This document shows, one piece after another, positions 26,506 through 35,881 of a stretch of DNA of 64,000 nucleotides. The first letter of the stretch is position 1, and each line of letters begins with the position of its first letter. The position numbers and the translations under genes were made by a program. The notes below the pieces were generated by a model. It was not told the DNA's origin. It made no database searches and saw only the letters and a program-made list of their open reading frames with translations. The stretch covers positions 679,481 through 743,480 of the forward strand of contig NZ_VLKI01000001.1 of the NCBI RefSeq assembly GCF_007830235.1. Direction: 5' to 3'. This DNA comes from Cytobacillus oceanisediminis (GTDB taxonomy: Bacteria; Bacillota; Bacilli; Bacillales; Cytobacillaceae).

Positions 26506-28314
26506 TCAATATACGTCGCGCTGATAGCGTTTATTCTGCTGCATTTCAGCAAGATAAGCTGCAGCCTCATCGCGGTTCAAACCGCCTTCTTTTTCAATAA
26601 TGTCAATGAGAGTATTATGGACATCGTGCGCCATGTGCTTTTCATCGCCGCAGATATAGACAGATGCCCCTTCCTCCAGCCATTGGAAGAGTTCTTTGCT
26701 GTTCTCCTGCATACGATGCTGCACATAAACTTTTTCATCACCATCGCGGGAAAAAGCAACATCCATCTTTGTCAGTACGCCATCTTTAAGCCACTTTTGC
26801 CATTCCGTCTGATAAAGGAAGTCTGTTACGAAATGCTGATCACCAAAGAACATCCATGATTTTCCTTCTGCTCCGGTTTCTTCACGTTCCTGCATAAACG
26901 AGCGGAACGGCGCAACTCCAGTGCCAGGTCCAATCATAATAATTGAAGTATCAGGATTTCCCGGCAGTTTAAAATTCTCATTATGCTGAATAAATACAGG
27001 CAAAGTATCCCCTGGCTGCAGTCGCTCGGCACATAAAATCGAGCAGACACCTTTTCTTTCGCGTCCATGAGCGTCATAACGTACTGCTCCAATTGTTAAA
27101 TGCACTTCTTCCGGGTTTGCCTCAAGGCTGCTTGAAATGGAATAAAGGCGTGCAGGCATTTTTCGTAAAATAGAAACAAAATCCTGCGCGGTTCCATTCC
27201 ACGGTTTAAAATCGCGAACAAGATCAATCAGGTCCCGGCCATCAATATATGCTTTTAATTGGTCACTCTGGGAAACAAGCTGTAGCAAATCTTCATTACC
27301 TGAAAGCTTTGCTGCCTTTTCCACAAGCGGTTTTGTCAGAACTGTAATCTCAAAATGAGAGTGCAGCGCTTCTTTCAAGGTAACAACTTCATCCTTCACC
27401 TTTATCTCTTCATCAGGGTCCCAATTCATTTCTTCTAAGAGCAAATCTACCAATTCCGGATCGTTTTCCGGATATACACCTAAGCTGTCCCCAGGCTGAT
27501 AAGTTAATCCGGAGCCTTCAAGCGACAATTCAAGGTGGCGTGTTTCTTTATTGGATCCGCGTCCATTAAGATTAATACTTTCAAGCACTTCCGCCCTGAA
27601 CGGATTGGACCTGGAATATACAGATTCGGCGGCCGGAGCTTGTGCAGCAGGTGCAGTTCCTGATGAGTTTACGCTGCTTTGCCCTTCATTTAATTCAGCA
27701 AGTACAGATTCCACCCACTCCGCAGCTGGTTCATCAAAATCAAGATCACAATCTACGCGGGGAGCAATCCGTGTCCCGCCAAGCTCCTCCAGACGCTTAT
27801 CGAAATCTTTCCCAGTCTGGCAAAAGAACTCATAAGAACTATCCCCAAGCGCCAATACAGAGAAACGCAAGTCCTCTAGCTTTGGCGCTCGTCTCCCATG
27901 GACGAACTCATGGAAAGTTAATGCATTATCTGGAGGATCTCCCTCACCATGGGTACTAACTACAATTAAAAGGTTCTTAACTTTTTTTAAGTTATTTGGC
28001 TTAAAATCACTCATGGAGGATACAGTTACTTGAAAACCATGACCTTCCAGTGTTTTACCAGCCTTTTTTGCAAGGCTTTGCGCATTCCCTGTTTGCGATC
28101 CAAATAAAATGGTCATTTCTTTGGAGATTGCCGAACCGGAAGCCACGGCAGGCAATTCCTCTACTGCCGGTGCAGCCTGTGATGATGATGACTGCACTGC
28201 TGCAAGATAGCCGCTCAGCCATAAAGATTGAGTTTCTGTCAAAGTCGGCAGCAAGCGATTAAGGAGCTCTGTCTGCTCCTGATTAAACGGACTGTTCATT
28301 ACCTGAAGTTGCAA
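26506..28314 (-). CDS. cysJ: Sulfite reductase [NADPH] flavoprotein alpha subunit
   Basis: The diflavin electron-donor subunit of sulfite reductase. It has an N-terminal flavodoxin domain with FMN loop [14 protein letters not shown] and [12 protein letters not shown], then an FAD-binding domain with RLYSISSS, then an NADPH domain with [19 protein letters not shown] and the C-terminal YQRDVY aromatic end. The 602-residue length is normal. TTG 28314 has GAGGTGG eight bases upstream and gives an N-terminus like that of B. subtilis CysJ ([11 protein letters not shown]). It heads the cysJI operon, divergent from the regulator gene cysL. Confidence 0.95.
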   Translation of the reverse strand: MQLQVMNSPFNQEQTELLNRLLPTLTETQSLWLSGYLAAVQSSSSQAAPAVEELPAVASGSAISKEMTILFGSQTGNAQSLAKKAGKTLEGHGFQVTVSSMSDFKPNNLKKVKNLLIVVSTHGEGDPPDNALTFHEFVHGRRAPKLEDLRFSVLALGDSSYEFFCQTGKDFDKRLEELGGTRIAPRVDCDLDFDEPAAEWVESVLAELNEGQSSVNSSGTAPAAQAPAAESVYSRSNPFRAEVLESINLNGRGSNKETRHLELSLEGSGLTYQPGDSLGVYPENDPELVDLLLEEMNWDPDEEIKVKDEVVTLKEALHSHFEITVLTKPLVEKAAKLSGNEDLLQLVSQSDQLKAYIDGRDLIDLVRDFKPWNGTAQDFVSILRKMPARLYSISSSLEANPEEVHLTIGAVRYDAHGRERKGVCSILCAERLQPGDTLPVFIQHNENFKLPGNPDTSIIMIGPGTGVAPFRSFMQEREETGAEGKSWMFFGDQHFVTDFLYQTEWQKWLKDGVLTKMDVAFSRDGDEKVYVQHRMQENSKELFQWLEEGASVYICGDEKHMAHDVHNTLIDIIEKEGGLNRDEAAAYLAEMQQNKRYQRDVY

Positions 28315-28445
28315 CGTAATCCACCTCACAAACCAGCTAATATGGCTGATTTTTATTGTTTTTCTTTAAATTTCCTCTTTTCCTATAAAAAAAGTCGGCT
28401 TTAAACTTAAAAAATATATATCTATTACTTTACCGAATGAATTAA

Positions 28446-28493
28446 CATTAGTAAAATAAATATTAATTATCACAATTATTAATAAAACTAATG
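28446..28493. promoter_or_regulatory. Candidate CysL operator between cysJ and cysL
   Basis: A 48-bp interrupted palindrome has outer arms CATTAGT and ACTAATG and an AT-rich inner pair (ATTAATTAT, AATTATTAAT). It sits centrally in the 195-bp divergent gap, where a LysR-type regulator would bind. That CysL binds it is inference. Confidence 0.5.
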
Positions 28494-28509
28494 ACAAAGC
28501 GGTGATTTT

Positions 28510-29412
28510 TTGTATTATGATGCCTTAAAAACCTTCGTAACCTTGGCGGAAGTAAAAAACTTTACAAAAACAGCTGAGCTCCTTCTTATGTCACAGCCGA
28601 GCGTCAGCCTGCACATTAAAAACCTTGAGAAAGAGTTCCAGACCAAGCTGTTCCACCGTTCACCTAAATTTCTTAAAATTACCCCAAGCGGTGAAATATT
28701 ATATGACCGGGCCAAACAGATGATTACTATTTATGAGCAGACACGGCAGGATATTTTAGAGCAGCAAAACACCATTAAAGGCGAACTGAAAATTGGTGCC
28801 AGTTTTACAATAGGAGAATATATTTTGCCTCCCTTGCTGCTTGATCTGCAAAAAAATTACCCTGAGCTCGAACTCCAAGTGACGATCGGAAACACGGAGG
28901 AAATTATCCAGTCAACTCGGTCCCATCACGTTGATATTGGGTTAATTGAAGGCCAGACGAATGAAAAAGAGCTTACAGTTATCCCTTTTATGCAAGATGA
29001 ATTATTTATTGTTTCTTCAAATAAGCATCCTTTAGTCCATAAAAAGGAAGTAGCCATTACAGATCTCCAAAACGAGGCATGGATTATGAGGGAAACTGGC
29101 TCTGGCACACGCGAATACTTTAATCATTTTATCCGTTCTAACGGGTTAAAAGTGAAATCCCTTCTAACCATCAGCAGCAACCAGGGGATTAAAGAAACGC
29201 TTATAAACGGAATGGGTATCAGCATCCTGTCAGGCAGTGTAGTAGATAGAGATGTTAACCAAAAAAATCTTTCAATCATCAAAATTAAAAACCAGGAATT
29301 CAAACGTACTCTTTCATATGTTCTTTCCCCGATCATGCAAGAGAAAAAGAATGTTAGCATTTTTGTAGAAGCACTCAGCAAAAAATGGCCGGACAGAATT
29401 CAGAAAAAATAA
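28510..29412 (+). CDS. cysL: LysR-type regulator of cysJI
   Basis: A LysR-type activator of 300 residues. The N-terminal winged HTH is clear (ALKTFVTLAEVKNFTKTAEL, SQPSVSLHIKNLEKEFQTKLF), followed by a periplasmic-binding-like effector domain (GELKIGASFTIGEYILPPLL). In B. subtilis the homologue CysL (YwfK) activates cysJI, and here it is divergent from cysJI, which supports orthology. The start is TTG, with GGTGAT four bases upstream; the nearby ATG is in another frame. Confidence 0.9.
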   Translation: MYYDALKTFVTLAEVKNFTKTAELLLMSQPSVSLHIKNLEKEFQTKLFHRSPKFLKITPSGEILYDRAKQMITIYEQTRQDILEQQNTIKGELKIGASFTIGEYILPPLLLDLQKNYPELELQVTIGNTEEIIQSTRSHHVDIGLIEGQTNEKELTVIPFMQDELFIVSSNKHPLVHKKEVAITDLQNEAWIMRETGSGTREYFNHFIRSNGLKVKSLLTISSNQGIKETLINGMGISILSGSVVDRDVNQKNLSIIKIKNQEFKRTLSYVLSPIMQEKKNVSIFVEALSKKWPDRIQKK

Positions 29413-29502
29413 CGCCTTTCCTGGCAGCTTTGTGACATCAAGCACAGACAGCAGCATTATCCTTCACTTACACTAAAAATAAGAAAGGATGGTGCACCTG
29501 TT

Positions 29503-29796
29503 ATGATCTCAATCGATGACAAAGCATTTAAATGGTTTGAAAATGAATTCCAGTCAGCAAAACCATTTTCTATCCGGCTTTTCCCGCAATATGCTGGCTT
29601 TGGAGAAAAAAACAAAGGCTATAGCCTCGCTTTCTCACTGGAAGACCCCACAATTTGCTGTGAACAGCAAGAACGGGATGGAATCACTTTTTATGTAGAA
29701 TTCAATGACAAATGGTTCTTTGATGAAACTGATATTGAGATAAAATATAATGATGCAATAAAAGAAATTTTCACCGTATATAAAGAAATACAGTAA
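29503..29796 (+). CDS. HesB/YneR-like protein
   Basis: A 97-residue protein of the HesB/IscA-like (YneR) group: VSID-like start ISIDDKAFKWFENEF, then SIRLFPQYAGFGEKNKGYSLAFSL, then YVEFNDKWFFDETDIEI. The three Cys that ligate clusters in IscA are not present in the usual positions (only a Cys-Cys pair near residue 52), as in other YneR-type members, so a direct Fe-S scaffold role is doubtful. AAAGGATGG precedes the ATG. Transcribed alone. Confidence 0.8.
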   Translation: MISIDDKAFKWFENEFQSAKPFSIRLFPQYAGFGEKNKGYSLAFSLEDPTICCEQQERDGITFYVEFNDKWFFDETDIEIKYNDAIKEIFTVYKEIQ

Positions 29797-29798
29797 TT

Positions 29799-29830
29799 TA
29801 AAATGCTTGGAGACCATCCAGGCGTTTCTT
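29799..29830 (+). terminator. Weak terminator of the YneR-like gene
   Basis: AAATGCTTGGA and TCCAGGCGTTT pair with two G-U pairs around a 5-base loop, followed by CTTTAATT. Confidence 0.5.
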
Positions 29831-29963
29831 TAATTATATTTAAAACAATTGGACGAGCATTTTTTCACACTTGTCCCCTCTTTTTCATATACATATAGTA
29901 GCGAGATGCATAAAATCTGCCCATTTTATTCAAAATAAGAAAAAAATGGCTGAGGTGAAAAAG

Positions 29964-30173
29964 ATGGGATTATTAAATGCCTTTAATGAATGGCGCGAGA
30001 TGAGATATCAAAATCATGTCAACCGCATGAAGGAAGAAAATAAGTGCCCGGAATGCTATGGCAGAGGATTTTCTCTGTATCCAGGCAATGAGTTCGCTTA
30101 TCACGCTAATCAGTTTGATTGTCCTGGCTGTAACGGAACCGGGCTATATTCAGAATGGAATAGCCTTTCTTAA
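29964..30173 (+). CDS. Small DnaJ-type zinc-motif protein
   Basis: A 69-residue protein with two CxxCxGxG motifs (CPECYGRG near residue 31 and CPGCNGTG near residue 55), the arrangement that binds one zinc ion in the DnaJ cysteine-rich region. The N-terminal helix NAFNEWREMRYQNHVNRMKEE is amphipathic. GAGGTGA lies eight bases before ATG 29964; an upstream ATG in frame overlaps this site. No J-domain is present, so it is not a DnaJ. It may be a small RNA- or protein-binding factor; the function is unknown. Followed by a good terminator. Confidence 0.75.
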   Translation: MGLLNAFNEWREMRYQNHVNRMKEENKCPECYGRGFSLYPGNEFAYHANQFDCPGCNGTGLYSEWNSLS

Positions 30174-30180
30174 AATTAAA

Positions 30181-30229
30181 AACCATGATTCATCCCGGAT
30201 TCTTGGGAAGGACCATGGTTCTTTTTTTA
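30181..30229 (+). terminator. Terminator of the zinc-motif protein gene
   Basis: AACCATG and CATGGTT pair around an inner CCC/GGG stem, followed by CTTTTTTT. Confidence 0.82.
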
Positions 30230-30272
30230 GCTGTTTTGTTTAAGGATTCCATTATTTTGGGTATCTCTATTA

Positions 30273-31451
30273 CTAAACCAATGCTTTCTGCACTTCAAAT
30301 TCTTCTTTTATTTGCTTTAATAGTTCTTTGTTTGTTAAGACCTCATAGCCAGTAAGCGCCATTGCTTTGGCTCCGAGGATCATAGCTTCTCTTCCCTGGT
30401 CGCTCATTGCTGCTTCGCGGAATTCATGTGTGTGGCATGCATAAGCCTCATTACAAATTTTAATATATGGATGAATGGAAGGGGCTGACTGGCTTACATT
30501 TCCCATATCAAGGGAGCCCGATCCGTCTTTTTGGTCCAAGATTTCACCCGCATTCACTCCTAAGGAAACCAATTCGTTATTAAAAGCTTCCGATAAAGGA
30601 CTATTGGTGATCATATTATCATAGGAAAGTTCATAGAATGACCATTTCATTGTTGCACCGGTCTGCAATGCGGCACCTTCAGCGCACTTTTTAACCTTTT
30701 CTACGAGCTCATTTACATATTCCCGTTTTGCGGCACGGACGTAAAACTGTGCAACAGCGTAATCGGGAACGACATTTGCTGCTTTTCCACCCTCTGTAAT
30801 AATTCCATGGATTCTGGCATCCGGTGTGATATGCTGCCGCAAAGCATTAATGCTGTTAAAGGTTTGGAGAACAGCATCCAATGCGTTAATACCCAAATGC
30901 GGATTTGCAGCTGCATGTGCGGATTTTCCAAAAAATTCAAACTGGATTGCATCCATCGCCAGCGATGTTCCGCTCTTCACATAATTGTCCAAAGGGTGTA
31001 CCATTATGGCAGCATCAAGTGAATCGAATATACCCGCTTCTGCCATTGTCACTTTGCCGCCCTTGGTTTCCTCAGCCGGTGTGCCAAATACAATAACTTT
31101 CCCGCCAGTTTCGTTGAGCACTTTGCTTAGACCAATGCCTGCAGCAATTCCCATTGTGCCAATCAAATTATGGCCGCATGCATGTCCGACTTCTGGCAAT
31201 GCATCATATTCAGACATATATCCAATAACAGGACCTTCTTTCCCGCTGTCAAAAGTTGCTGTAAATGCAGTTGGCAAACCGCATGTCCCCACTTCTGCAG
31301 AAAATCCATGTTTCTCCAGCTCTTCAATCAATACTTTACATGCCTTGAACTCTTCATGTCCAAGCTCAGGGTTTTCTCCAATATATTTGCTAATGTTATA
31401 AAAATCAGCTTGTAAACTGTCAATTTTATTGATAATAAGTTTTTTTCCCAT
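30273..31451 (-). CDS. M20 family metallopeptidase/amidohydrolase
   Basis: A 392-residue co-catalytic metallohydrolase of the M20D/aminoacylase-like group. Metal and catalytic residues fit GHEEFKA, EYDALPEVGHACGHNLIG (the H-x-C-G-H motif near residues 88-92), the TPAEETKGG Glu-Glu pair, and AMSDQGREA near the end. The lid domain begins at FEFFGKSAHAA. Such enzymes cleave N-acyl amino acids, aminobenzoyl-glutamate or dipeptides; the substrate is open. ATG 31466 overlaps the ribosome binding site, so ATG 31451 is preferred. MITE copy 2 lies just upstream. Confidence 0.88.
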   Translation of the reverse strand: MGKKLIINKIDSLQADFYNISKYIGENPELGHEEFKACKVLIEELEKHGFSAEVGTCGLPTAFTATFDSGKEGPVIGYMSEYDALPEVGHACGHNLIGTMGIAAGIGLSKVLNETGGKVIVFGTPAEETKGGKVTMAEAGIFDSLDAAIMVHPLDNYVKSGTSLAMDAIQFEFFGKSAHAAANPHLGINALDAVLQTFNSINALRQHITPDARIHGIITEGGKAANVVPDYAVAQFYVRAAKREYVNELVEKVKKCAEGAALQTGATMKWSFYELSYDNMITNSPLSEAFNNELVSLGVNAGEILDQKDGSGSLDMGNVSQSAPSIHPYIKICNEAYACHTHEFREAAMSDQGREAMILGAKAMALTGYEVLTNKELLKQIKEEFEVQKALV

Positions 31452-31533
31452 TAAGATGCTCTCCATTCTATTAAGCTTTAGGATTATTCATTATTACTTA
31501 TAATAATACAAAACTCGTATTTTTTCACTACAT

Positions 31534-31791
31534 TTAATTTAGGCCTTGTTAAAGCTGATTGTTGTTTTTTTAACACCTGTTGATTGGAGCGGGAGGCACG
31601 AGCTCCTCGAAAATGCATTCGCATTTTCTTCGTGCGGTGTTTATTCGAGGATGCTTATTCAACTTCCTGCGGGAGTGCGAATCAAAGGGAGACCCCGCAG
31701 GAGCAAAGCGACGAGGAGCGTCGGACCGCCCGCGGTTCGCTGCGTGCCTCGTGCTGAAATCAACAGGCAAATTTATCGGAGCCTTAATTAA
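31534..31791 (+). mobile_element. MITE-like repeat copy 2, with near-perfect 8-bp target duplication
   Basis: The element runs 31542-31783 (242 bp), close in length to copy 1. Its ends are GGCCTTGTTAAAG and, inverted, GGCTCCGATAAATT. The flanks TTAATTTA (31534-31541) and TTAATTAA (31784-31791) differ at one base. The interior shares the CGAAAATGCATTCGCATTT hairpin region and the GC-rich core with copy 1. Non-coding. Confidence 0.78.
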
Positions 31792-31989
31792 AGAAATTTT
31801 GACCTTAACCCTATGTCCTTTTTGAAATGAGGAAAATACTTAACATGAAAAAAATATTCACTGCTGTCGCTAGGAACATTTATATAGACAAAAGTAAACG
31901 CTTTATCGTATAAACCTGTCCAGAACAGACATATTAGTTAAGGAAATTACTAAGAATTAAAAAGCATCAATAAATTGAGGTGTCTATCC

Positions 31990-32754
31990 ATGCCAATGCT
32001 GAATTTGGACGGGTCCAGTCTGCACTATACTGTAAAAGGAAGCGGTACTCCCATTGTTTTTATTCACCCGCCTGTATTAACTTCCGTGAATTTCAAGTAC
32101 CAATTAGAAGAACTTTCGCAAAATTTTCAGGTTATTACTTTTGATATTCGCGGACACGGAAGAAGTCCCTACTCCCCTGAACCTGTAACCTATCCATTGA
32201 TTGTTAAAGATATTAATCGCCTTTTGGACCATCTAAATATAAGCAAAGCATTTCTATGCGGATATTCTACAGGCGGCTCTATTGTTTTGGAATACATGCT
32301 ATCGTTTACCGAAAGAGCTCTGGGGGGAATTTCAATTGGGGCAATGGCCGATGTAAATGACGATTACCTGAGGAAGAAAATTTCTTTGGGAATCAAACTT
32401 TCAAGCAAGGGCGCTATAAGCTTCCTAGCGTGGTCCATCTCTTGGAGTAATTCAAATAATATAAAGCTGTTTAAACAAATGTTTTCAGAAGCAAGAAAAG
32501 GCGATTACCGCAATATCGAGCAATATTATCGTTATAGCTTAAAATACAATTGCGTAAGCCAGCTTGCTGAAATCCATCTGCCAATTTTATTGGTTTACGG
32601 TAAAAAGGATAAGCCTTTTCATTCATATGCAGAACAACTTCATGAAAAATTGCCTCGCAATCAATTACATTTTATTGAAAAAGTTGACCACCGTATCCCG
32701 ACTAAAGCGGCAAAACAACTAAATAACCTAATTCGCCAATTTGTAAATAACTGA
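31990..32754 (+). CDS. Alpha/beta hydrolase
   Basis: A 254-residue alpha/beta-fold hydrolase. The oxyanion region is PIVFIHPPVL, the nucleophile elbow GYSTGGS (about residue 91), and the acid-base pair is plausibly the Asp in LLVYGKKDKPF and the His in KVDHRIPTKAA near the C-terminus. DIRGHGRSPYS is the usual N-terminal loop. The product could be an esterase, lipase or hydrolase of small esters. GAGGTG lies seven bases before ATG 31990. It stands alone and converges on ybaK. Confidence 0.9.
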   Translation: MPMLNLDGSSLHYTVKGSGTPIVFIHPPVLTSVNFKYQLEELSQNFQVITFDIRGHGRSPYSPEPVTYPLIVKDINRLLDHLNISKAFLCGYSTGGSIVLEYMLSFTERALGGISIGAMADVNDDYLRKKISLGIKLSSKGAISFLAWSISWSNSNNIKLFKQMFSEARKGDYRNIEQYYRYSLKYNCVSQLAEIHLPILLVYGKKDKPFHSYAEQLHEKLPRNQLHFIEKVDHRIPTKAAKQLNNLIRQFVNN

Positions 32755-32766
32755 TACAAATAAAAA

Positions 32767-32828
32767 GGTGCCAGGCACATGTACCAATTCTGTCAACTGG
32801 TATAGGTACCGGGCACCCGTTATTTTTT
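32767..32828. terminator. Bidirectional terminator between the hydrolase and YbaK genes
   Basis: GGTGCCAGGCAC and its imperfect complement ending GGGCACC enclose an inner TACCA/TGGTA stem, with A and T tracts on the two sides. The GGTGCC(A/T)GGCACC core recurs in many Bacillus terminators. Confidence 0.82.
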
Positions 32829-33343
32829 TATTTCGTAATTTTCTCAGGTGCCCGTTCAATAATTAATTCATCTTCCCAGCCCTTGCACACATCCACCCAG
32901 CCTTTTGCATCTGAGTATTCCTCAATTTCATCAGGTGTTAATTCAATTGCCGAGTTGCTGCTGCCGCAAGCAGGAAATAGTGTCTCGAACCTTTTCATGG
33001 ATTCATCTAGATAAACATCCAGGTCGTTAGCCAATCCGAATGGGCATACCCCGCCTACTGCATGGCCAGTTTGTTCGAGCACTTCTTCCGCAGAGAGCAT
33101 ACGCGCCTTAAAGCCGAATGTACTCCGGAATTTCTTATTATCTACTTTGGCATCGCCTGCTGCAATCACAAGGATAGCATGATCCTCATCCCCTCTGAAG
33201 GAGAGAGTCTTGGCAATTTGTGCTGGCATGACACCGATTGTCTCAGCGGCCTGGTCTACGGTTGCACTTAAAGAATCAAACTCCATCACATCTTTTTCCC
33301 GGTCCCATTTTTTAAAATGGGCCTTTACACTTTCAATTGACAT
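32828..33343 (-). CDS. YbaK/EbsC family aminoacyl-tRNA deacylase
   Basis: A 171-residue protein of the YbaK/ProX/EbsC family, which hydrolyses mischarged Cys- or Ala-tRNA(Pro). The catalytic Lys is in QIAKTLSFRG, followed by VIAAGDAKVDNKKFR, GHAVGGVCPFGL (the family GGVxPxG loop) and FPACGSSNSAIELTPDE. It is most like B. subtilis YwhH. GGGTGAG precedes the ATG. Single-gene unit. Confidence 0.9.
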   Translation of the reverse strand: MSIESVKAHFKKWDREKDVMEFDSLSATVDQAAETIGVMPAQIAKTLSFRGDEDHAILVIAAGDAKVDNKKFRSTFGFKARMLSAEEVLEQTGHAVGGVCPFGLANDLDVYLDESMKRFETLFPACGSSNSAIELTPDEIEEYSDAKGWVDVCKGWEDELIIERAPEKITK

Positions 33344-33537
33344 TCAAACTCACCCTTCCCTATGTAACATGGTTCTTTGTATAAATTAGCTGGATTTTTA
33401 TTCTGTATAGTTGTTTATTTTAACATACTATCCTTGCCAGCCACGGAAGATCCCCCTTTTTATCAGAAAATTTACATTTGCTCTGGGTGCGTCATTACAC
33501 TACTATAGACATATACTGCTTTAAAGAAGGACTGCTT

Positions 33538-34644
33538 ATGAAATTACTTATTTCTTACAAGTTTATCGGCGGAAGAATTGCCAAAACAGGGCTTGCTGTA
33601 TTTATCACGGCCTTTATCTGCCATATGCTGAATTGGCCGGCCATGTTCGCGGTCATTACAGCGATCGTAACCATTGAACCAACCGTAGCAGATTCAATCC
33701 GAAAAGCTTATGTCCGGTTTCCTGCGGCAGCCATTGGGGCTGGGTTCGCTGTCCTTTTTACCTTTTTATTCGGTGACAGCCCATACAGCTATGCCTCTGT
33801 ATCCCTGGCTACGATTATCGCTTGCCATAAATTGAAGCTCCATGACGGAATGCTGGTTGCCACCTTAACGGGTGTAGCCATGATTTCTACAGTCCAAGAC
33901 CATTACTTGTCTTCTTTTTTCATCCGATTAGGGACAACCACTACCGGCATTGTTGTGTCCACTGCTGTCAACTTTTTTGTCATGCCACCGAATTACTCTA
34001 AATCGATAATGAGCAGCATTCATTCCTTATATAGGAGATCTGGCGATATTTTACATAAACGAGGCTTGGAAATCTTTCATCTGGAGGTTTACGATAAAAA
34101 TCTCCGTACAGAATTCCAAAGGCTTATAAAGGATATTGAAAAAACGGAGACATTATGTAATTACCAAAAAGCTGAATATAAATATCACCGCTTCAGCCGA
34201 GACGATATGCGTGACTTTCATTATGAATATAAAAAACTCACCATTTTAAGGCAGATTACCTATCACGTTGGCAACTTAATCTTTCTGCCGCCAAGCCAAA
34301 TCAAGCTTGATGAAAGGAAGCAAAAATTCGCCATTTCAGTTTTAGATGATCTGAAGGACAGCCTGTACGATCCGGGCTTTCTGATAACGGATAGCCATCA
34401 TCAAAAAATCAGCGAAGTTACACAATGGTTTATCGAACAAAAACAGCAGCATCCTGCAGGCGGATTAAAACCTCGTACCCATCACCATGTCCAGCCTGAA
34501 ACAGCGATATTGTATGAAATCTTGTCCATCCATGATTTGATAGAGGAACTTAATCATATTCAAAATCTTGAAATAAAACACCGTAGGCTTCTAAAAAGCC
34601 AGCACTTAAAAGACTCCTTAAAAGGAATCCAGGCCAAGGAATAG
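33538..34644 (+). CDS. FUSC/aromatic acid exporter family membrane protein
   Basis: A 368-residue protein. The N-terminal 150 residues hold about four to five transmembrane helices with the ArAE/FUSC features LAVFITAFICHMLNWPAMFA, TAIVTIEPTVADSI and AAIGAGFAVLFTFLFG. The C-terminal 220 residues are cytoplasmic and charged. The family is thought to export aromatic acids or similar anions. AAGGA precedes ATG 33538; in-frame codons upstream (from 33478) lack a ribosome binding site. Stands alone, convergent with the gerABC operon. Confidence 0.85.
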   Translation: MKLLISYKFIGGRIAKTGLAVFITAFICHMLNWPAMFAVITAIVTIEPTVADSIRKAYVRFPAAAIGAGFAVLFTFLFGDSPYSYASVSLATIIACHKLKLHDGMLVATLTGVAMISTVQDHYLSSFFIRLGTTTTGIVVSTAVNFFVMPPNYSKSIMSSIHSLYRRSGDILHKRGLEIFHLEVYDKNLRTEFQRLIKDIEKTETLCNYQKAEYKYHRFSRDDMRDFHYEYKKLTILRQITYHVGNLIFLPPSQIKLDERKQKFAISVLDDLKDSLYDPGFLITDSHHQKISEVTQWFIEQKQQHPAGGLKPRTHHHVQPETAILYEILSIHDLIEELNHIQNLEIKHRRLLKSQHLKDSLKGIQAKE

Positions 34645-34658
34645 GAATTTAGGAAATA

Positions 34659-34704
34659 GAAAGAGCCACGCTAAAACATGGCTTTCCTATTTCTTTTTTA
34701 AGAC
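34659..34704 (+). terminator. Probable terminator of the FUSC-like gene
   Basis: AGCCA and TGGCT flank a 10-base loop, followed by TTCCTATTTCTTTTTT. The stem is short. Confidence 0.45.
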
Positions 34705-34744
34705 TGCAGAAAAACCTAGGCATAAAATACCGCTAATTGAAGTA

Positions 34745-35881
34745 TTACTTCATTACCCCCTGGTTCCGAATTGTTACATCAATGTTAAAATCAATTTTTG
34801 CTTCAGAAAAGGCTTTTGGCCAGTCATCTTGAACATTTTTCCACTCCTTATACTGAAATGAGCGGGCATATAGCCCATAGCCCACCGGGTCAATTTCATT
34901 TTCCTGAAACTTCTTGATTAGATTAGAAAACTTTTGCTTTAAATGCTCTTCTATCGCTTTTTTAATTTCCTTTTTATTTTTTTCAAAGTCAACATCCGTT
35001 GGTATTTCCGTTAGATCTATATCTACTTTAATAGATTCTTTAAAAACAAATTGACCATTTTGAACTGAAACCCTTACTTTCTTTTTCATTTTTTGGATAG
35101 CAAAGGTTAAGCTTTGGAAATTATGTCCTTCCCCACCCTCCCCATCTGAACTATTTGATGAAAAAGGAAAAGTAAATTGTGGAGATTTGGTTTCGGTCTC
35201 CTTTATTAATATTAATAACAAAGGAGTTTCTTCAAGATCCAAGGATGAGGTATACAGTCCTTCACTATTAAACAGGGAGGTACCCGTAATTTTAATTTCA
35301 TCGTTATTGTAAGATAGCTCAGTTGAACTAGGGGTTATACCCTTTTCGAAAACCTGATAATGGTATTTTTGCAATCTGACATCTACTGTTTCATTGCCTT
35401 CAAACCCTGTATCAACAATGTCCTTTAAATGAACGCCAATCCGTGGTTTATCCTTCATTTGCTCCTGGGCATTGAACAAGCCATCAATCGATCCATCAAC
35501 AATCACAACTCGAGCATTTGTTGGATTTTTCGCTACACGATACAAGTATTCCAGTAAAAGAAACGGATCGATTTGTTCAGCTAGTTTTTTGCTAATCAGT
35601 ATAACTTGCAGCTTCCCTACTGCCGGGAAACCTTGGCTTTGTGCATTAAGCTGGACACGTGAATTGTGTAAGGAAGAAGCAGCTGTTTTCTTCATGTCCT
35701 GCCTTTTTTCGGCTTCTTGGCTAAATACAGGATTTGATGTATGTACAAGTAAGCGGCCTTCTTCATCCAAATCAAGCCCCAATACGAGGACAAAGGCAGC
35801 ATTCTCTAAATCCATCCGGTCTCCACAGCCGGAAACAAATAAAAAGGAGGAGCAAATAAGAAACAAGAATGTTTTTCTCAT
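34745..35881 (-). CDS. gerC: Ger(x)C family germination lipoprotein
   Basis: The C subunit of a spore germinant receptor, anchored to the inner spore membrane by lipid. The lipobox VSGC (Cys19) follows a short hydrophobic signal. GDRMDLENAAFVLVLGLDLD near the N-terminus and the C-terminal QKFSNLIKKFQENEIDPVGYG are typical of Ger(x)C proteins. The 378-residue length is normal. Its ATG overlaps the gerB stop by four bases, so translation is coupled. Which of gerAC/gerBC/gerKC it matches best cannot be told by eye. Confidence 0.93.
   Translation of the reverse strand: MRKTFLFLICSSFLFVSGCGDRMDLENAAFVLVLGLDLDEEGRLLVHTSNPVFSQEAEKRQDMKKTAASSLHNSRVQLNAQSQGFPAVGKLQVILISKKLAEQIDPFLLLEYLYRVAKNPTNARVVIVDGSIDGLFNAQEQMKDKPRIGVHLKDIVDTGFEGNETVDVRLQKYHYQVFEKGITPSSTELSYNNDEIKITGTSLFNSEGLYTSSLDLEETPLLLILIKETETKSPQFTFPFSSNSSDGEGGEGHNFQSLTFAIQKMKKKVRVSVQNGQFVFKESIKVDIDLTEIPTDVDFEKNKKEIKKAIEEHLKQKFSNLIKKFQENEIDPVGYGLYARSFQYKEWKNVQDDWPKAFSEAKIDFNIDVTIRNQGVMK

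Noticed and set aside
31546-31791. Open frames on both strands within the GC-rich repeats (also at 17371-17562 and 50759-51148)
   Set aside because: They follow from the GC-rich repeat sequence, run across element ends and lack ribosome binding sites; the elements are non-coding.
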